DNA of 21,287 nucleotides from GCA-003244245 sp036494005 (lineage in GTDB: Bacteria; Actinomycetota; Actinomycetes; Mycobacteriales; Pseudonocardiaceae). The stretch lies in NCBI GenBank assembly GCA_036494005.1, contig DASXOV010000211.1, positions 1 through 21,287 of the forward strand, in the 5' to 3' direction. The notes beneath the pieces are model-generated. The model saw only the letters and a program-made list of their open reading frames with translations. It was not told the DNA's origin and ran no database searches. Shown here piece by piece: positions 7,653-16,700 of this stretch. The first letter of the stretch is position 1; the number at the start of each line of letters is the position of its first letter. Position numbers and translations under genes: made by a program.

Positions 7653-8575
7653 TCGGTGACCTGACCCCTGACCCGGCGGTCCGCCCGCTCCCGGACGGAA
7701 GCGTGGTCGCCGTCGTCGTCACCCGGCACCGCCGGGACCTGCTGGCCAAGTCGCTGGCGGTGGTCGCCGACCAGACCCGGCGACCCGACCACCTGGTGGT
7801 GGTGGACAACGGTCCGGACGACCCGGCCGCAGAGGTTGTCGACGACTGTCCGATCCCGTCCACCTACCTGCCCTCGCTGCGCAACCTCGGCGGCGCGGGT
7901 GGCTTCGCGCTGGGCATCCTGCACGCCCTTGCCCTGGGTGCGCAGTGGGTGTGGCTGGCCGACGACGACGGCCGCCCCGCCGACGTCCGGGTGCTGCAGA
8001 CCCTGCTCGAGGAGGCCCGGCGCCGCGACCTCGCGGTGGTCTCCCCGGTGGTGGTCAACATCGATGACCCCGAGCGGCTCGCCTTCCCGCTGCGCCGCGG
8101 CCTGACCTGGAAGCGCCGGCGCAGCGAGTTGGGCACCGAGTTCCTGCCCGGCATCGCGAGCTTCTTCAACGGCGCACTGTTCTCCGCCGCGGCGCTGGAC
8201 GTCGTGGGGGTGCCGGACTACCGGTTGTTCGTCCGTGGCGACGAGGTCGAGGTGCACCGCCGGGTGGTTCGCTCCGGACTGCGGTTCGGCACCTCGTTGC
8301 GCGCCGCCTACGCCCACCCGGACGGCTCCGCGGAGTTCAAGCCGATGCTCGGCGGGCACTTCCATGCGCAGGACCCGGCCGATGAGATCAAGCGGTACTA
8401 CACCTATCGCAACCGCGGGTACCTGCTCTCCCAGCCCGGCATGCGGCTGATCGGGATGCTCGAACTGTTCCGGTTCGGGCTGTACTTCCTGGGCACGAAG
8501 CGTGACCCGCGGGCCTTCGGCCAGTGGCTCACACTGCTCCGCCAGGGCCGGGCCGAGCGGTTCTACCGGCGCTGA
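7649..8575 (+). CDS. glfT1: Galactofuranosyltransferase GlfT1 (Rv3782-like)
   Basis: The product has 308 residues, close to the mycobacterial length (about 304), and is a GT-A fold GT2-type enzyme. VVAVVVTRHRRDLLAKSL starts the nucleotide-binding half (19-36), NLGGAGGFALG is at 79-89, the metal-binding DDDG at 105-108, FFNGALFS at 172-179, and the catalytic-region RGDEVE at 196-201. GlfT1 adds the first galactofuranose residues from UDP-Galf to decaprenyl-PP-GlcNAc-Rha at the inner face of the membrane, priming galactan for GlfT2. ATG 7649 overlaps the wzt TGA, indicating translational coupling. Farther upstream in-frame starts lie inside wzt and are rejected. GlfT2 is not in the window. Confidence 0.94.
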   Translation: MIGDLTPDPAVRPLPDGSVVAVVVTRHRRDLLAKSLAVVADQTRRPDHLVVVDNGPDDPAAEVVDDCPIPSTYLPSLRNLGGAGGFALGILHALALGAQWVWLADDDGRPADVRVLQTLLEEARRRDLAVVSPVVVNIDDPERLAFPLRRGLTWKRRRSELGTEFLPGIASFFNGALFSAAALDVVGVPDYRLFVRGDEVEVHRRVVRSGLRFGTSLRAAYAHPDGSAEFKPMLGGHFHAQDPADEIKRYYTYRNRGYLLSQPGMRLIGMLELFRFGLYFLGTKRDPRAFGQWLTLLRQGRAERFYRR

Positions 8576-8713
8576 ATCCGCTGGTGAACGTGCTGGGCAG
8601 CGGCCCGGGCCTGCTCCGCTGTCCGCACCTGGCCCGCATCGTGTCGTACCCCCTTCGTGTGAGGTCCGCGGTCAATGGCCAGGAGGGTGACAAGGTGTCG
8701 GTTCGTGGTGGGC

Positions 8714-8719
8714 TAGCCT
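8714..8719 (+). promoter_or_regulatory. -10-like TAGCCT box, leaderless start of the first emb gene
   Basis: TAGCCT lies 6 nt before GTG 8726. The 150-nt gap after glfT1 also has a weak hairpin (CAGCGG/CCGCTG). Separate transcription of this emb gene is inferred. Confidence 0.42.
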
Positions 8720-8725
8720 CGCGGA

Positions 8726-11700
8726 GTGCTGACCTCTGGGCACACCAACACTGTGCGCTGCCCGTCCGTCGCTACCGACGAGGCCGCGCCGTCCGACCCT
8801 GCGTCCAGGGCGGATGACCGGCCGTCCCGCCTGCTGCAAGTGACCGCGGCGGCACTCGGGATAGTCGGAGCGTTGCTGGTGCTGGCCGTGCCGCTGCTGC
8901 CGGTGATCCAGACCACCAGTGTCATCACCTGGCCGCAACGGGGGCACCTCGCGCCGGTGAATGCGCCGCTGGTGACGTACCAGCCGCAGAACCTGACCGC
9001 CACGATCCCCTGCGGGGCCGCCCGGTCCGTGGACGCCCGAATGGCCATTCCGGCGATCGTGCTGGCCACCACGCCGCCCGGAACGTCCAAGGGCGCCGCG
9101 GTCGGGATGACGTTGCAGGTCGCCGATGGCACGCTGACCCTGATCAGCCGTGGTCAGGCCCTGGGCAGCACCGCGGTGGACGGCGCGGCGCAGGCTGGCC
9201 AACCCTGCCTGATCAAGATGTTCTCCGATGCCAAGGGCACAACGGCGTCGCTGGGCAGCACCCAGTTCGTGAACGTCGCGCAGGACGTGCGGCCGCAGGT
9301 GACCGGCATCTACTCCAACCTCAACGAGGCGAACGACCCGGTCGACGGGCTGAGCGTGCGGATCACCCCGGACACCCGCTTCGAGTCCGTCGCACACCCG
9401 ATCAAGCTGGGCGCGATGGTGCTGGGCAGCCTCCTCGTGCTGGGCAGCCTGCTGCTGCTGCACCGGCTCGACGCGCGGGTCGGCCGCCGGGCCCCTCGGT
9501 TGCTGCCGCCGGGCTGGTGGCGGCCCACCGGGCGGGACACCACCGTGATCGCCGTCCTGGCGGTGTGGGTGCTCATCGGCGGGATCACCTCCGACGACGG
9601 CTACATCCTGACGATGATCCGTACCCGCGCGGAGATGGGCTACGTCGGGAACTACTACCGGTGGTTCAACGTCCCGGAGGCACCCTTCGGCTGGCCGTAC
9701 GAGCTGTACGCGCTGTGGTCGCAGATCAACACCAGCCCGCCCTGGCTGCGGCTGCCCTCGTTCGCCATGGGCGTGGTCAGCTGGATGCTGATCAGTCGTG
9801 AGATGCTGCCCCGGCTGGGCCGCGAGGTGCGGCGCAGTGCCGCCGCCGGGTGGGCCGCCGCCGCGGTGTTCCTGGCCTTCTGGCTGCCCTACAACAACGG
9901 GCTGCGGCTGGAGCCGGTGGCGGCGATCGGTTCGCTGCTCGCGTTGTGGGGGGTGGAGCGGGCGGTGGCGACCCGCAGGGTGGCGCCACTGGCCCTGGGC
10001 CTGCTCGCCGCGGCCTTCACGGTCGCTTCGTCACCGACCGGTTTCATCGCGGTGGCGCCCTTCCTGGTGGCGCTGCGGCCGCTGCTGCGGCTGCTCCGCA
10101 AACACGCTTCGGTCTCCGGCTGGGCCGCGGTGCTCGGACCGGTGTCCGGCGCCGGGCTGCTGGTCCTCGTGGTGATCTTCGCGGACCAGACGCTGGCCGG
10201 GGTGCTGGATGCCACCCAGATCCGGACCCAGATCGGGCCCAACCTGTCCTGGTTCCAGGAGCCGGTCCGCTATCAGGCGCTGTTCAGCAATGTCCCGGAC
10301 GGGGCGCTGAACCGCCGCTTCCCGGTGTTGCTGTTGCTGCTGTGCCTGGGCACCTGCCTGGTGGTGTTGCTGCGCAGAGGCAACATCCCAGGTGCCGCCC
10401 TCGGCCCCAGCAGGCGGTTGATCGGCACCTCGGCGGTGTCGCTCGCGCTGCTCGCGCTGACCCCGACGAAGTGGACGCACCACTTCGGGGCGTTCGCGTT
10501 CCTCGGCGCCGGGCTGGCTGCGCTCACCGCGCTGGCGACCAGTGCCAGCGTGCTGCGTTCCGCGCGCAACCGCTGGTGGTTCCTGGCCGGTCTGCTGACC
10601 ATGCTGTCGCTGGCCTTCACCGGGCCCGACGCCCCGTGGTACGTCTCGCAGTACGGGGTGCCCTGGTTCGACAAGCCTCCGTCGGTGAATGGCTTCCACG
10701 TGAGCACGGTGCTGATCGCGCTGGCCGCGCTGGCCGCGGCGATCGCGCTGATCGAGGGGCTGCGCCATGAGCCGGGCGCCCCGCCACCGCCCGCGGCGGA
10801 TCGCAGCAACGGCCGCCGCCGGGCACTGCTCATCGGTTCCGCCCCGCTGGCGGTGATCTGCGGGCTGATGGTGCTCTTCGACGTCGGGGTCATGGTCAAG
10901 GCGATGCACAAGCAACGCGACGGCTACAGCATGGGTGCGGCGAACATCGAGTCCCTCACCGGTTCCAGCTGCAACCTCACCGACGCGGTGTCCGTCGAGG
11001 CCAACCGGCGGGCCGGTGCGCTGACCCCGGTACACGGGAGCCTGCTCGGCGACATCCCGCTGCGCACGGGCTTCGAGTACGACCACCTGCCGCCTGCTGA
11101 GCCCGACGTGCAGCAGCAGGAGGAGACCCAGCCGGTCCCCATCACCGGTGACCGCGCGCCGCAATCGGGCGACGACGAGAAGAACCCGATCGGGCCACCG
11201 CCAACCGGCCTCGGTGGGGCGGACATCCCGATCTGGAGCAGCTTCAACAGCGACGGCTCCGGTATCGGCGGGGTGCGCACCGGCTGGTATGCGTTACCCG
11301 ACAGTGCCCGCTCCGGCCGTGCTCCGGTGGTGATCTCGGTCGAAGGCACCCTGGGGCCCACCACCCCGCTGCTCGCCGAGTTCGGTCGCCGCAGCGGCAA
11401 GGGTTTCCAGGTCATCGATCAGATCCCGATCGGGGATCCGGCGACCGCTCAGTCGCCCGGCTGGCGGGACTACCGCCTCGGCCTGGCCGGTCGGGCCGCT
11501 GCCGGGGCGGACACCGTACGGGTGATCGCCACCGACGCCGACGTCACCCCGGAGGGGTGGATCGCCTTCTCCGCCCCCCGGGTGCCGCAGCTGACCCCGA
11601 TGACCGATCTGGTGGCGTCCGGCGCGCCGGTGTTCCTGGACTGGCCGGTGGGATTCGTGCATCCCTGTGTGCGCCCGTTCGCGATCCATGACGGCATCGC

Positions 11701-12007
11701 GGAGGTGCCCCAGTACCGGCTGCTGCCCGACGAGACACTGGCCAACTACAGCAAGAACTGGTCCTCCAAGGACGCCGGTGGCCCGATCGGCTGGTTGCAG
11801 GTCGTCGCCACCGAGCAGGAGATGGCCACCTACCTCAAGGAGAACTGGAACACCGACTGGGGCAAGCTCACCGTGGTCGAGCCGAGGGTGCAGGGCACCG
11901 TGCCGCCCACCGTGGAAACCGGTACCGCGGTGCGCAGTGGCATGTGGTCGCCCGGGCCGCTGCGCAGCGGCGGCCAACCGGCGGAGATCTCCCAGCTCGG
12001 CCGCTGA
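8726..12007 (+). CDS. embB: Arabinosyltransferase, EmbB-like (canonical Emb family)
   Basis: The product has 1093 residues, usual Emb length, and is a GT-C membrane enzyme adding arabinofuranose from decaprenyl-phosphoarabinose to arabinan on the outer membrane face. A first membrane segment (about 37-60) leads to PLLPVIQTTSVITWPQRG, closest from memory to mycobacterial EmbB. The first periplasmic domain spans about 65-220. The catalytic loop is SDDGYILTM, with D290 and D291. M297 aligns with EmbB M306, the ethambutol-resistance position, and E318 with EmbB E327. The TPTKWTHHFG motif has W583. Multiple membrane helices follow, then a C-terminal carbohydrate-binding domain ending in ETGTAVRSGMWSPGPLR. 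A Pro/acidic insert lies near residues 790-830. The name embB rests on remembered similarity; EmbC is the next choice. Confidence 0.92.
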   Translation: MLTSGHTNTVRCPSVATDEAAPSDPASRADDRPSRLLQVTAAALGIVGALLVLAVPLLPVIQTTSVITWPQRGHLAPVNAPLVTYQPQNLTATIPCGAARSVDARMAIPAIVLATTPPGTSKGAAVGMTLQVADGTLTLISRGQALGSTAVDGAAQAGQPCLIKMFSDAKGTTASLGSTQFVNVAQDVRPQVTGIYSNLNEANDPVDGLSVRITPDTRFESVAHPIKLGAMVLGSLLVLGSLLLLHRLDARVGRRAPRLLPPGWWRPTGRDTTVIAVLAVWVLIGGITSDDGYILTMIRTRAEMGYVGNYYRWFNVPEAPFGWPYELYALWSQINTSPPWLRLPSFAMGVVSWMLISREMLPRLGREVRRSAAAGWAAAAVFLAFWLPYNNGLRLEPVAAIGSLLALWGVERAVATRRVAPLALGLLAAAFTVASSPTGFIAVAPFLVALRPLLRLLRKHASVSGWAAVLGPVSGAGLLVLVVIFADQTLAGVLDATQIRTQIGPNLSWFQEPVRYQALFSNVPDGALNRRFPVLLLLLCLGTCLVVLLRRGNIPGAALGPSRRLIGTSAVSLALLALTPTKWTHHFGAFAFLGAGLAALTALATSASVLRSARNRWWFLAGLLTMLSLAFTGPDAPWYVSQYGVPWFDKPPSVNGFHVSTVLIALAALAAAIALIEGLRHEPGAPPPPAADRSNGRRRALLIGSAPLAVICGLMVLFDVGVMVKAMHKQRDGYSMGAANIESLTGSSCNLTDAVSVEANRRAGALTPVHGSLLGDIPLRTGFEYDHLPPAEPDVQQQEETQPVPITGDRAPQSGDDEKNPIGPPPTGLGGADIPIWSSFNSDGSGIGGVRTGWYALPDSARSGRAPVVISVEGTLGPTTPLLAEFGRRSGKGFQVIDQIPIGDPATAQSPGWRDYRLGLAGRAAAGADTVRVIATDADVTPEGWIAFSAPRVPQLTPMTDLVASGAPVFLDWPVGFVHPCVRPFAIHDGIAEVPQYRLLPDETLANYSKNWSSKDAGGPIGWLQVVATEQEMATYLKENWNTDWGKLTVVEPRVQGTVPPTVETGTAVRSGMWSPGPLRSGGQPAEISQLGR

Positions 12008-12123
12008 GCACATGCACGCCAGGCACGCCAAGGTCGCTGAGCTGGATCGACAGCTCTGGCATTCCAAGATCAGTATCTGACCATGATCAGTCGAAGGTGT
12101 TGTTCTGCACTCTCCAACTGGGC

Positions 12124-12129
12124 TAGACA
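12124..12129 (+). promoter_or_regulatory. Possible -10 (TAGACA) before the DUF899 gene
   Basis: TAGACA lies 6 nt before ATG 12136, with no SD. It is weaker than the TANNNT boxes elsewhere in the window. The preceding gap (12008-12135) also holds a GAGCTG/CAGCTC hairpin and a repeated GATCAGT. Confidence 0.3.
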
Positions 12130-12135
12130 GGTCGC

Positions 12136-12924
12136 ATGACAGAGCTGCCAGCAGGTGAACACCCCCTTCCACAGATCGCCGATCGGCAGACCTGGCAGGC
12201 GAAGATCGACGAACTCCGGGTCAAGGAGAAGGCCCACACCAGGGCCGGGGACGCACTGGCCGCCGAACGCCGTCGGCTGCCGATGGTCGAAGTCGATCCG
12301 CAGACTCCGCTGATCGGAGCCGACGGTCCGGTGCCGTTGATCGACATCTTCGACGGCCGGTCCCAATTGATCACCTATTTCCACATGTGGCACACGGGTA
12401 GACCCGCGGCGGAGCAGTGCGAGGGCTGCACCTTCTCCACGACCCACCTCAACGAGTTGTCCTACCTGCACTCGCGGGACGTCAGCTACGCAACCTTCTG
12501 TCAGGGACCGTATGAGGAGAGCTCGCGCTATCGCGACTTCATGGGCTGGACGGTTCCCTGGTACTCGGTGCCGCAGGACGCCGTGGAGCGGTTGGTCGCA
12601 CACCGCCACTTCGGCATCCTGGCCAGTTATCTCCGCGACGATGACAAGGTCTACGAGACCTACTGGACTACCGGCCGCGGCAACGAACTGATGGCACCGT
12701 CGTACGGACTGCTGGATCTGACCGCCTACGGCCGGCAGGAGTCCTGGGAGGACTCGCCCGAGGGCTGGCCGCAGCGTTGGGGTTCCAGAGGTGGCCAGTT
12801 TCGGCTGGACGGCCGCCCGACCGCCCAGTGGTCTCGGATCAAGGCCGGACGCAACGACGACCTCGGCACCTCGTCCGATGATCATCACCAACTGCTGCGG
12901 GTCCTGCGCCGTGAACAGGCCTGA
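12136..12924 (+). CDS. DUF899 family thioredoxin-like protein
   Basis: The product has 262 residues. An N-terminal helical stretch rich in Lys/Arg/Glu (20-50) precedes ERRRLPMVEV. The thioredoxin-fold part begins with PLIDIFDGRSQLITYFHMWH (67-86) and contains C95 and C98 as CEGCTF, the position of the Cys motif in DUF899 proteins. Later segments SRYRDFMGWTVPWYS and YGLLDLTAYGRQESWED are also family-like. DUF899 proteins resemble peroxiredoxins and thioredoxins, but I know of no proven reaction. It sits between the first emb gene and gtrA, a place with no such gene in the mycobacterial cluster I recall, and has no evident cell-wall role. It may be a later insertion. Confidence 0.85.
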   Translation: MTELPAGEHPLPQIADRQTWQAKIDELRVKEKAHTRAGDALAAERRRLPMVEVDPQTPLIGADGPVPLIDIFDGRSQLITYFHMWHTGRPAAEQCEGCTFSTTHLNELSYLHSRDVSYATFCQGPYEESSRYRDFMGWTVPWYSVPQDAVERLVAHRHFGILASYLRDDDKVYETYWTTGRGNELMAPSYGLLDLTAYGRQESWEDSPEGWPQRWGSRGGQFRLDGRPTAQWSRIKAGRNDDLGTSSDDHHQLLRVLRREQA

Positions 12925-13274
12925 CCTGTGAACACCCATCAGCTGTGGCGAGTACCCGTCCGCATCAGAGGGTAGGTAGCCGATGGAGCCTACTGCTCAC
13001 CTGCGGAGCGGTTGTCGCCAGCCGCTTGTGAGGGGGCCCGTGAAGCGAGTTAAGGGCCCCTCGCGGAAACGAGGGGGGAGGTGTTCCGCGAGGGGCGGCG
13101 GATCCGGCTGGGGGTCCCGAACCCGCACCTCCCATACTGCCACCTAGGTACTGCTCCATGCGAGTGACCCCCGGCGTGGTTTTTTCCGTGTCGTGGCCGC
13201 GCGTGTGGCGGTTACCGCACGTAACAGCATGCCTGCGGGTGATGCTGCCGACGGGGGGTCAGAATTTCATCCGT
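12925..13274. other. 350-bp intergenic region between convergent DUF899 and gtrA genes
   Basis: No convincing ORF is seen. The region holds several inverted repeats between 13007 and 13096 (listed separately), a small GTTAC-cgcac-GTAAC palindrome near 13210-13225, and an 8-bp direct repeat TACTGCTC at 12991-12998 and 13149-13156. Its likely role is termination for both flanking genes; it may also contain a small dispersed repeat. Confidence 0.55.
13056..13096. terminator. Overlapping alternative hairpins, probable bidirectional terminator or small repeat
   Basis: A perfect 13-bp inverted repeat pairs GCCCCTCGCGGAA (13056-13068) with TTCCGCGAGGGGC (13084-13096). A second hairpin shares its left arm: CCCCTCG (13057-13063) with CGAGGGG (13070-13076). 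A third competes from upstream: GGGGCCC (13033-13039) with GGGCCCC (13054-13060). There is no clear U-tract. The site is between convergent genes. Confidence 0.5.
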
Positions 13275-13694
13275 TCAGCGGCGGAAGATGACAGTCCGTT
13301 GCACGATGAAGTTGATCACGGTGGCGGTGCCCTGCGCGATGACGTAGGCGAGGGTGATCTCGCCGGTGATCGGCGGCAGCACGGCGAGCATCAGCGCGTT
13401 CATCCCGACCTGCACGACGAAGGTGATCGCGTAGAGCCCCATGACCGAGGCGAACTGCGCTCCGCCGCCCCCGGACCGGAAGGTCCACCGCCGGTTGATC
13501 AGGTAGGCGGTGGTGGTGCCCAGAACGAAGCTCAGTGCCTTGGCCAGGTGAATCCATAAGCCGAGGGCCAGCAACGCTTGGTAACTGCCGTAGTCCACGA
13601 TCGCGGCGAAACCGCCGACGACCACGAAGCGGGTGAGCTGGGTGGTCAAGCCGAGCTGCGGCGGCTGGCTTTCCGCTACATCAGGTGCGGCCAA
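13275..13694 (-). CDS. GtrA-family membrane protein, Rv3789-like
   Basis: The product has 139 residues with four membrane helices, typical of GtrA proteins. Matches to M. tuberculosis Rv3789 (from memory) include TRFVVVGGFAAIVDYG (21-36), TTAYLINRRWTF (61-72), YAITFVVQVGMNALML (88-103) and the C-terminal IAQGTATVINFIVQR (119-133). Rv3789 has been proposed to flip decaprenyl-phosphoarabinose or to anchor AftA for arabinan priming. I chose TTG 13694 because GAGGAG lies 6 nt upstream. A GTG start at 13814 would add 40 poor residues and overlap the divergent emb gene. It is divergent from that emb gene with a 77-nt gap, consistent with shared control of donor handling and transferase. DprE1 and DprE2, its mycobacterial neighbours, are not in the window. 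Confidence 0.9.
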   Translation of the reverse strand: MAAPDVAESQPPQLGLTTQLTRFVVVGGFAAIVDYGSYQALLALGLWIHLAKALSFVLGTTTAYLINRRWTFRSGGGGAQFASVMGLYAITFVVQVGMNALMLAVLPPITGEITLAYVIAQGTATVINFIVQRTVIFRR

Positions 13695-13771
13695 TCCGGG
13701 CTCCTCGCCGGTTCTGAGCTGACGTGGTTCGGGCAGGGGGTGGTCCCGGCAGGGTACCGAGGAGACGGTCC

Positions 13772-16700
13772 GTGTCGTCCGACTACCCTTCGGCCGTGCC
13801 GGAATCCGACACACCGCGCTCCCCTTCCCATCGCGCTGTCTGGCTGCTTATCGCGCTCGCCGTGCTCACCGCAACGCTCGGCGTGAGTGTGCTGCTGGCT
13901 CCGGTGCACGCGGAGCAGCCGGTGGTGACCTGGCCCCCGGACGGTCAGCCGCCGCGGTCCACCGTGCTGCCGTTGTCGCCGTACCGTCCGCTGAGCCTGG
14001 AGGCGACCGTCGGGTGCGCCGCGCTGCGGGCGTTGGACGGGCCTGCGGGCAGTTCACCGGCCGGAGCCGACGCGCTGCGCACCGTGCCGCCGAAGGCCGG
14101 ATCGTCCGCCGTGCAGGGGCTGCGGGTCGCCCTCGACCACCACCAGGTCGTGGTGGGTGCTTCCGGTGCCACCATCCTGACCGAGCCGCTCCCCCCGGGG
14201 GACTGCCACTACCGGGTGCTGGCCGACGCGGCCGGGGTGCGGGTGCTGCGGGACGGCGTGCTGCTCGCCGACCGCCCCGACCTGCTGCCGCCGCAGATCG
14301 CCGAACTGGCCACCGATGTGCACCCGGCTCCCGGTGCCGCGGCGGCGCCGCTCACTGTGCAGCTGCGGCCTGACGACCGGTACGCGTCGTCCCCCACAGT
14401 GCTGAAGACGGTGCTGCTGATCGCGCACCTGCTGGTTCTGGGCGCGATGCTGGTGCTGGCCGTCCGGATCTGGCCGGGGCGCCGTCCGCCGAAACGCCCC
14501 GGGCTGGTGGTTCCCCGGCCTTCCGGTGCCGATGCCGTCGTGGTGCTGGTGTCCGCCGCCTGGGCGGTGCTGGGTGGGGTGAACTGGGACGACGCGTGGT
14601 ACGTGCTGATGGCCCGCAACGCGGGCGCGTCCGGTTACCTGGGCAACTACGTGTACATGTTCAACGCTGCGGAGAACCCCTTCGTGGCGTCGCAGTACCT
14701 GTCGGCCGGCTGGGGTGCGCTGGGGCACTGGCTGTTCGGCGACGGGTGGGAGCTGTTGTGGATGCGGCTGCTGCCGCTGAGCTACGGGCTGGGCGCCTGG
14801 GTGCTGCTCCGGATCCTGATGGCCACCGCGCTGGGCCGGGCGGGCCGGCTGCCGCGGGTGGCGTGGCTGTTGCTGGTCGCGTACTTGTTGTGGTGGCTGC
14901 CCTACGGCATGATGCTGCGCCCCGAGCCACTGATCGTGCTGTGCACCGCCGGCGTACTGGTGCTGGCCGAGCTGGCCCGCCGTCGCCGGTCGCTGGGTGC
15001 GCTCGTGGTCGCCACCGCACTGGCCGCGCTCGCGCTGACCGTGTCGCCGACCGGGGCGGTGGCCTGGGCGCCGCTGGTGATGGCCCTGCCCTGGCTGATC
15101 CCGCTGCTGCACCCCGGACCGCTGCACCGCGCGCTGCTACACCCTGGCCGCAGCGCGCCCGCGGTCGCCGCGGTGCTGGCTGCGGGTGCCGCCGCCAGCA
15201 TCGTGGTGCCGGTGGCCTTCGCCGACGCCAGCCTCGGCGAGGTGCTCGACGCGGGGGTGACGCACAACTGGTACTACCTGACCTACTCCTGGTACCAGGA
15301 GATCGTCCACTACAACGACCTGCTGGAGCTGAGCGACACCGGGGTGTGGGGGCGCCGCGCGCCGGTGGTGCTCACCCTGGTGGTGCTGGTGCTGGTGGCC
15401 ATCGGCAGCGGGCGACGGCGGGGACCGGGCGACCCGCTGCACCGGATGATGCTCGGCAGCACGATCACCATGGCGGTGGCGCTGGCGCTGATCGCGGCGA
15501 CCCCGACGAAGTGGGTCAACCACTTCGGCGCCCTCGGCGCGATCGGCACCGTGGTGCTCACCGCCGCCCTGTGCCGTTCCCCATTGCCCCGCGGTTCTCG
15601 GCGGACCGGCGCCGGGCCGGCCGCCACCGGTGCGGCGGTGCTGGCCGTGGCCGCGGGCGCTGCCCTCGTCTACGCCGGGCCGAACCTGTGGCGGCCCTTC
15701 TCGGACTGGGGGCAACCGTTCGGTGACCATCGGCTGGCGGGTGGCACCCCGTACGAGATCAGCCTGATGGCCCCGCACTTCGGCCCGGTCTACCTGCGCA
15801 ACCCGCTGGTCTGGGTGGCCGTGGCGATCGTGCTCGCCGTGGGGATCGCCGGGTGGCAGCGCCGGGGCGGGCGCACCACGCTGACCACCGACCGGGGGCT
15901 GTTGCTCGTCGCCGCGGGGCTGTCCATGGTGCTGATCCTGGCGGTGTTCGTGGTGGCGCCGATCCGGCAGTATCCGGGCTGGACGGTGGCACAGGCGAAC
16001 CTGCGGGCGCTGTCGGGCCGTCCCTGCGGCCTGGCCGACGCGGTGCAGGTCCTGACCGCCACGGGTCCGCAACCGGTGGCCCGGGGTCAGGCGCAGGTCA
16101 CCGAGGACTTCGCGCTGGCCGCGGGGTCACCGGCGCCGCTGCGCCCCCCGGCCGACGGCGTCGAGGTCTGGCACGACGCGGTACCCGCGGCGCTGGCCGA
16201 GCAGGCCCGCGAGCGGGGCACCGTGACCACGCCCTGGTACCCACTGCCCCCGCGGTCGCCCGCCACCTATGTGACCGTTCCGGTCGCGGCGGGCAAGGTG
16301 GCGGGGCAGCAGGTGCAGGTCCAGTTCGGGAGTTCCGGTCCGGACCCGGCCGCTGTGGTACCCGGGCGGCCGGTACCGGTGCAGCTGGACAGCCGGGCCG
16401 GCCGGGACACCTGGCAGGAGGTTCCGGTGCAGATCCCGATTCCGGTTCCGGGGCAGGTTCCGGTGCAGAAGCCGGACGCGGTGCGGGTGCTGGTGCGAGA
16501 CGGGGTCACCGGCCCGGACACCTGGATCGCGGTGGCCGCACCCTCGCTCACCTCATGGCATTCGGTCCGGACGGTCACCGACGGCCACCCGGTGTTCGCC
16601 GACCAGCTCTCCGCCGTGTTGTGGCCGTGCGTCGACCAGGTCGCGGTCCGGCACGGCATCGTGCAACCGCCCGCGGTGCGGCTGCTCACCGACGACGGCA

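Noticed and set aside
12991..13156. TACTGCTC direct repeat flanking about 150 bp, as a transposon target duplication
   Set aside because: No terminal inverted repeats lie just inside it, and an 8-bp match over this distance can occur by chance.
13724..13771. GTG 13724 as the start of the first tandem emb gene
   Set aside because: No SD, and it adds basic low-complexity residues. GTG 13772 has GGAG at a good distance.
13695..13814. GTG 13814 as the gtrA start
   Set aside because: It adds 40 Arg/Pro-rich residues, overlaps the divergent emb gene and has no SD, whereas TTG 13694 has GAGGAG 6 nt upstream.
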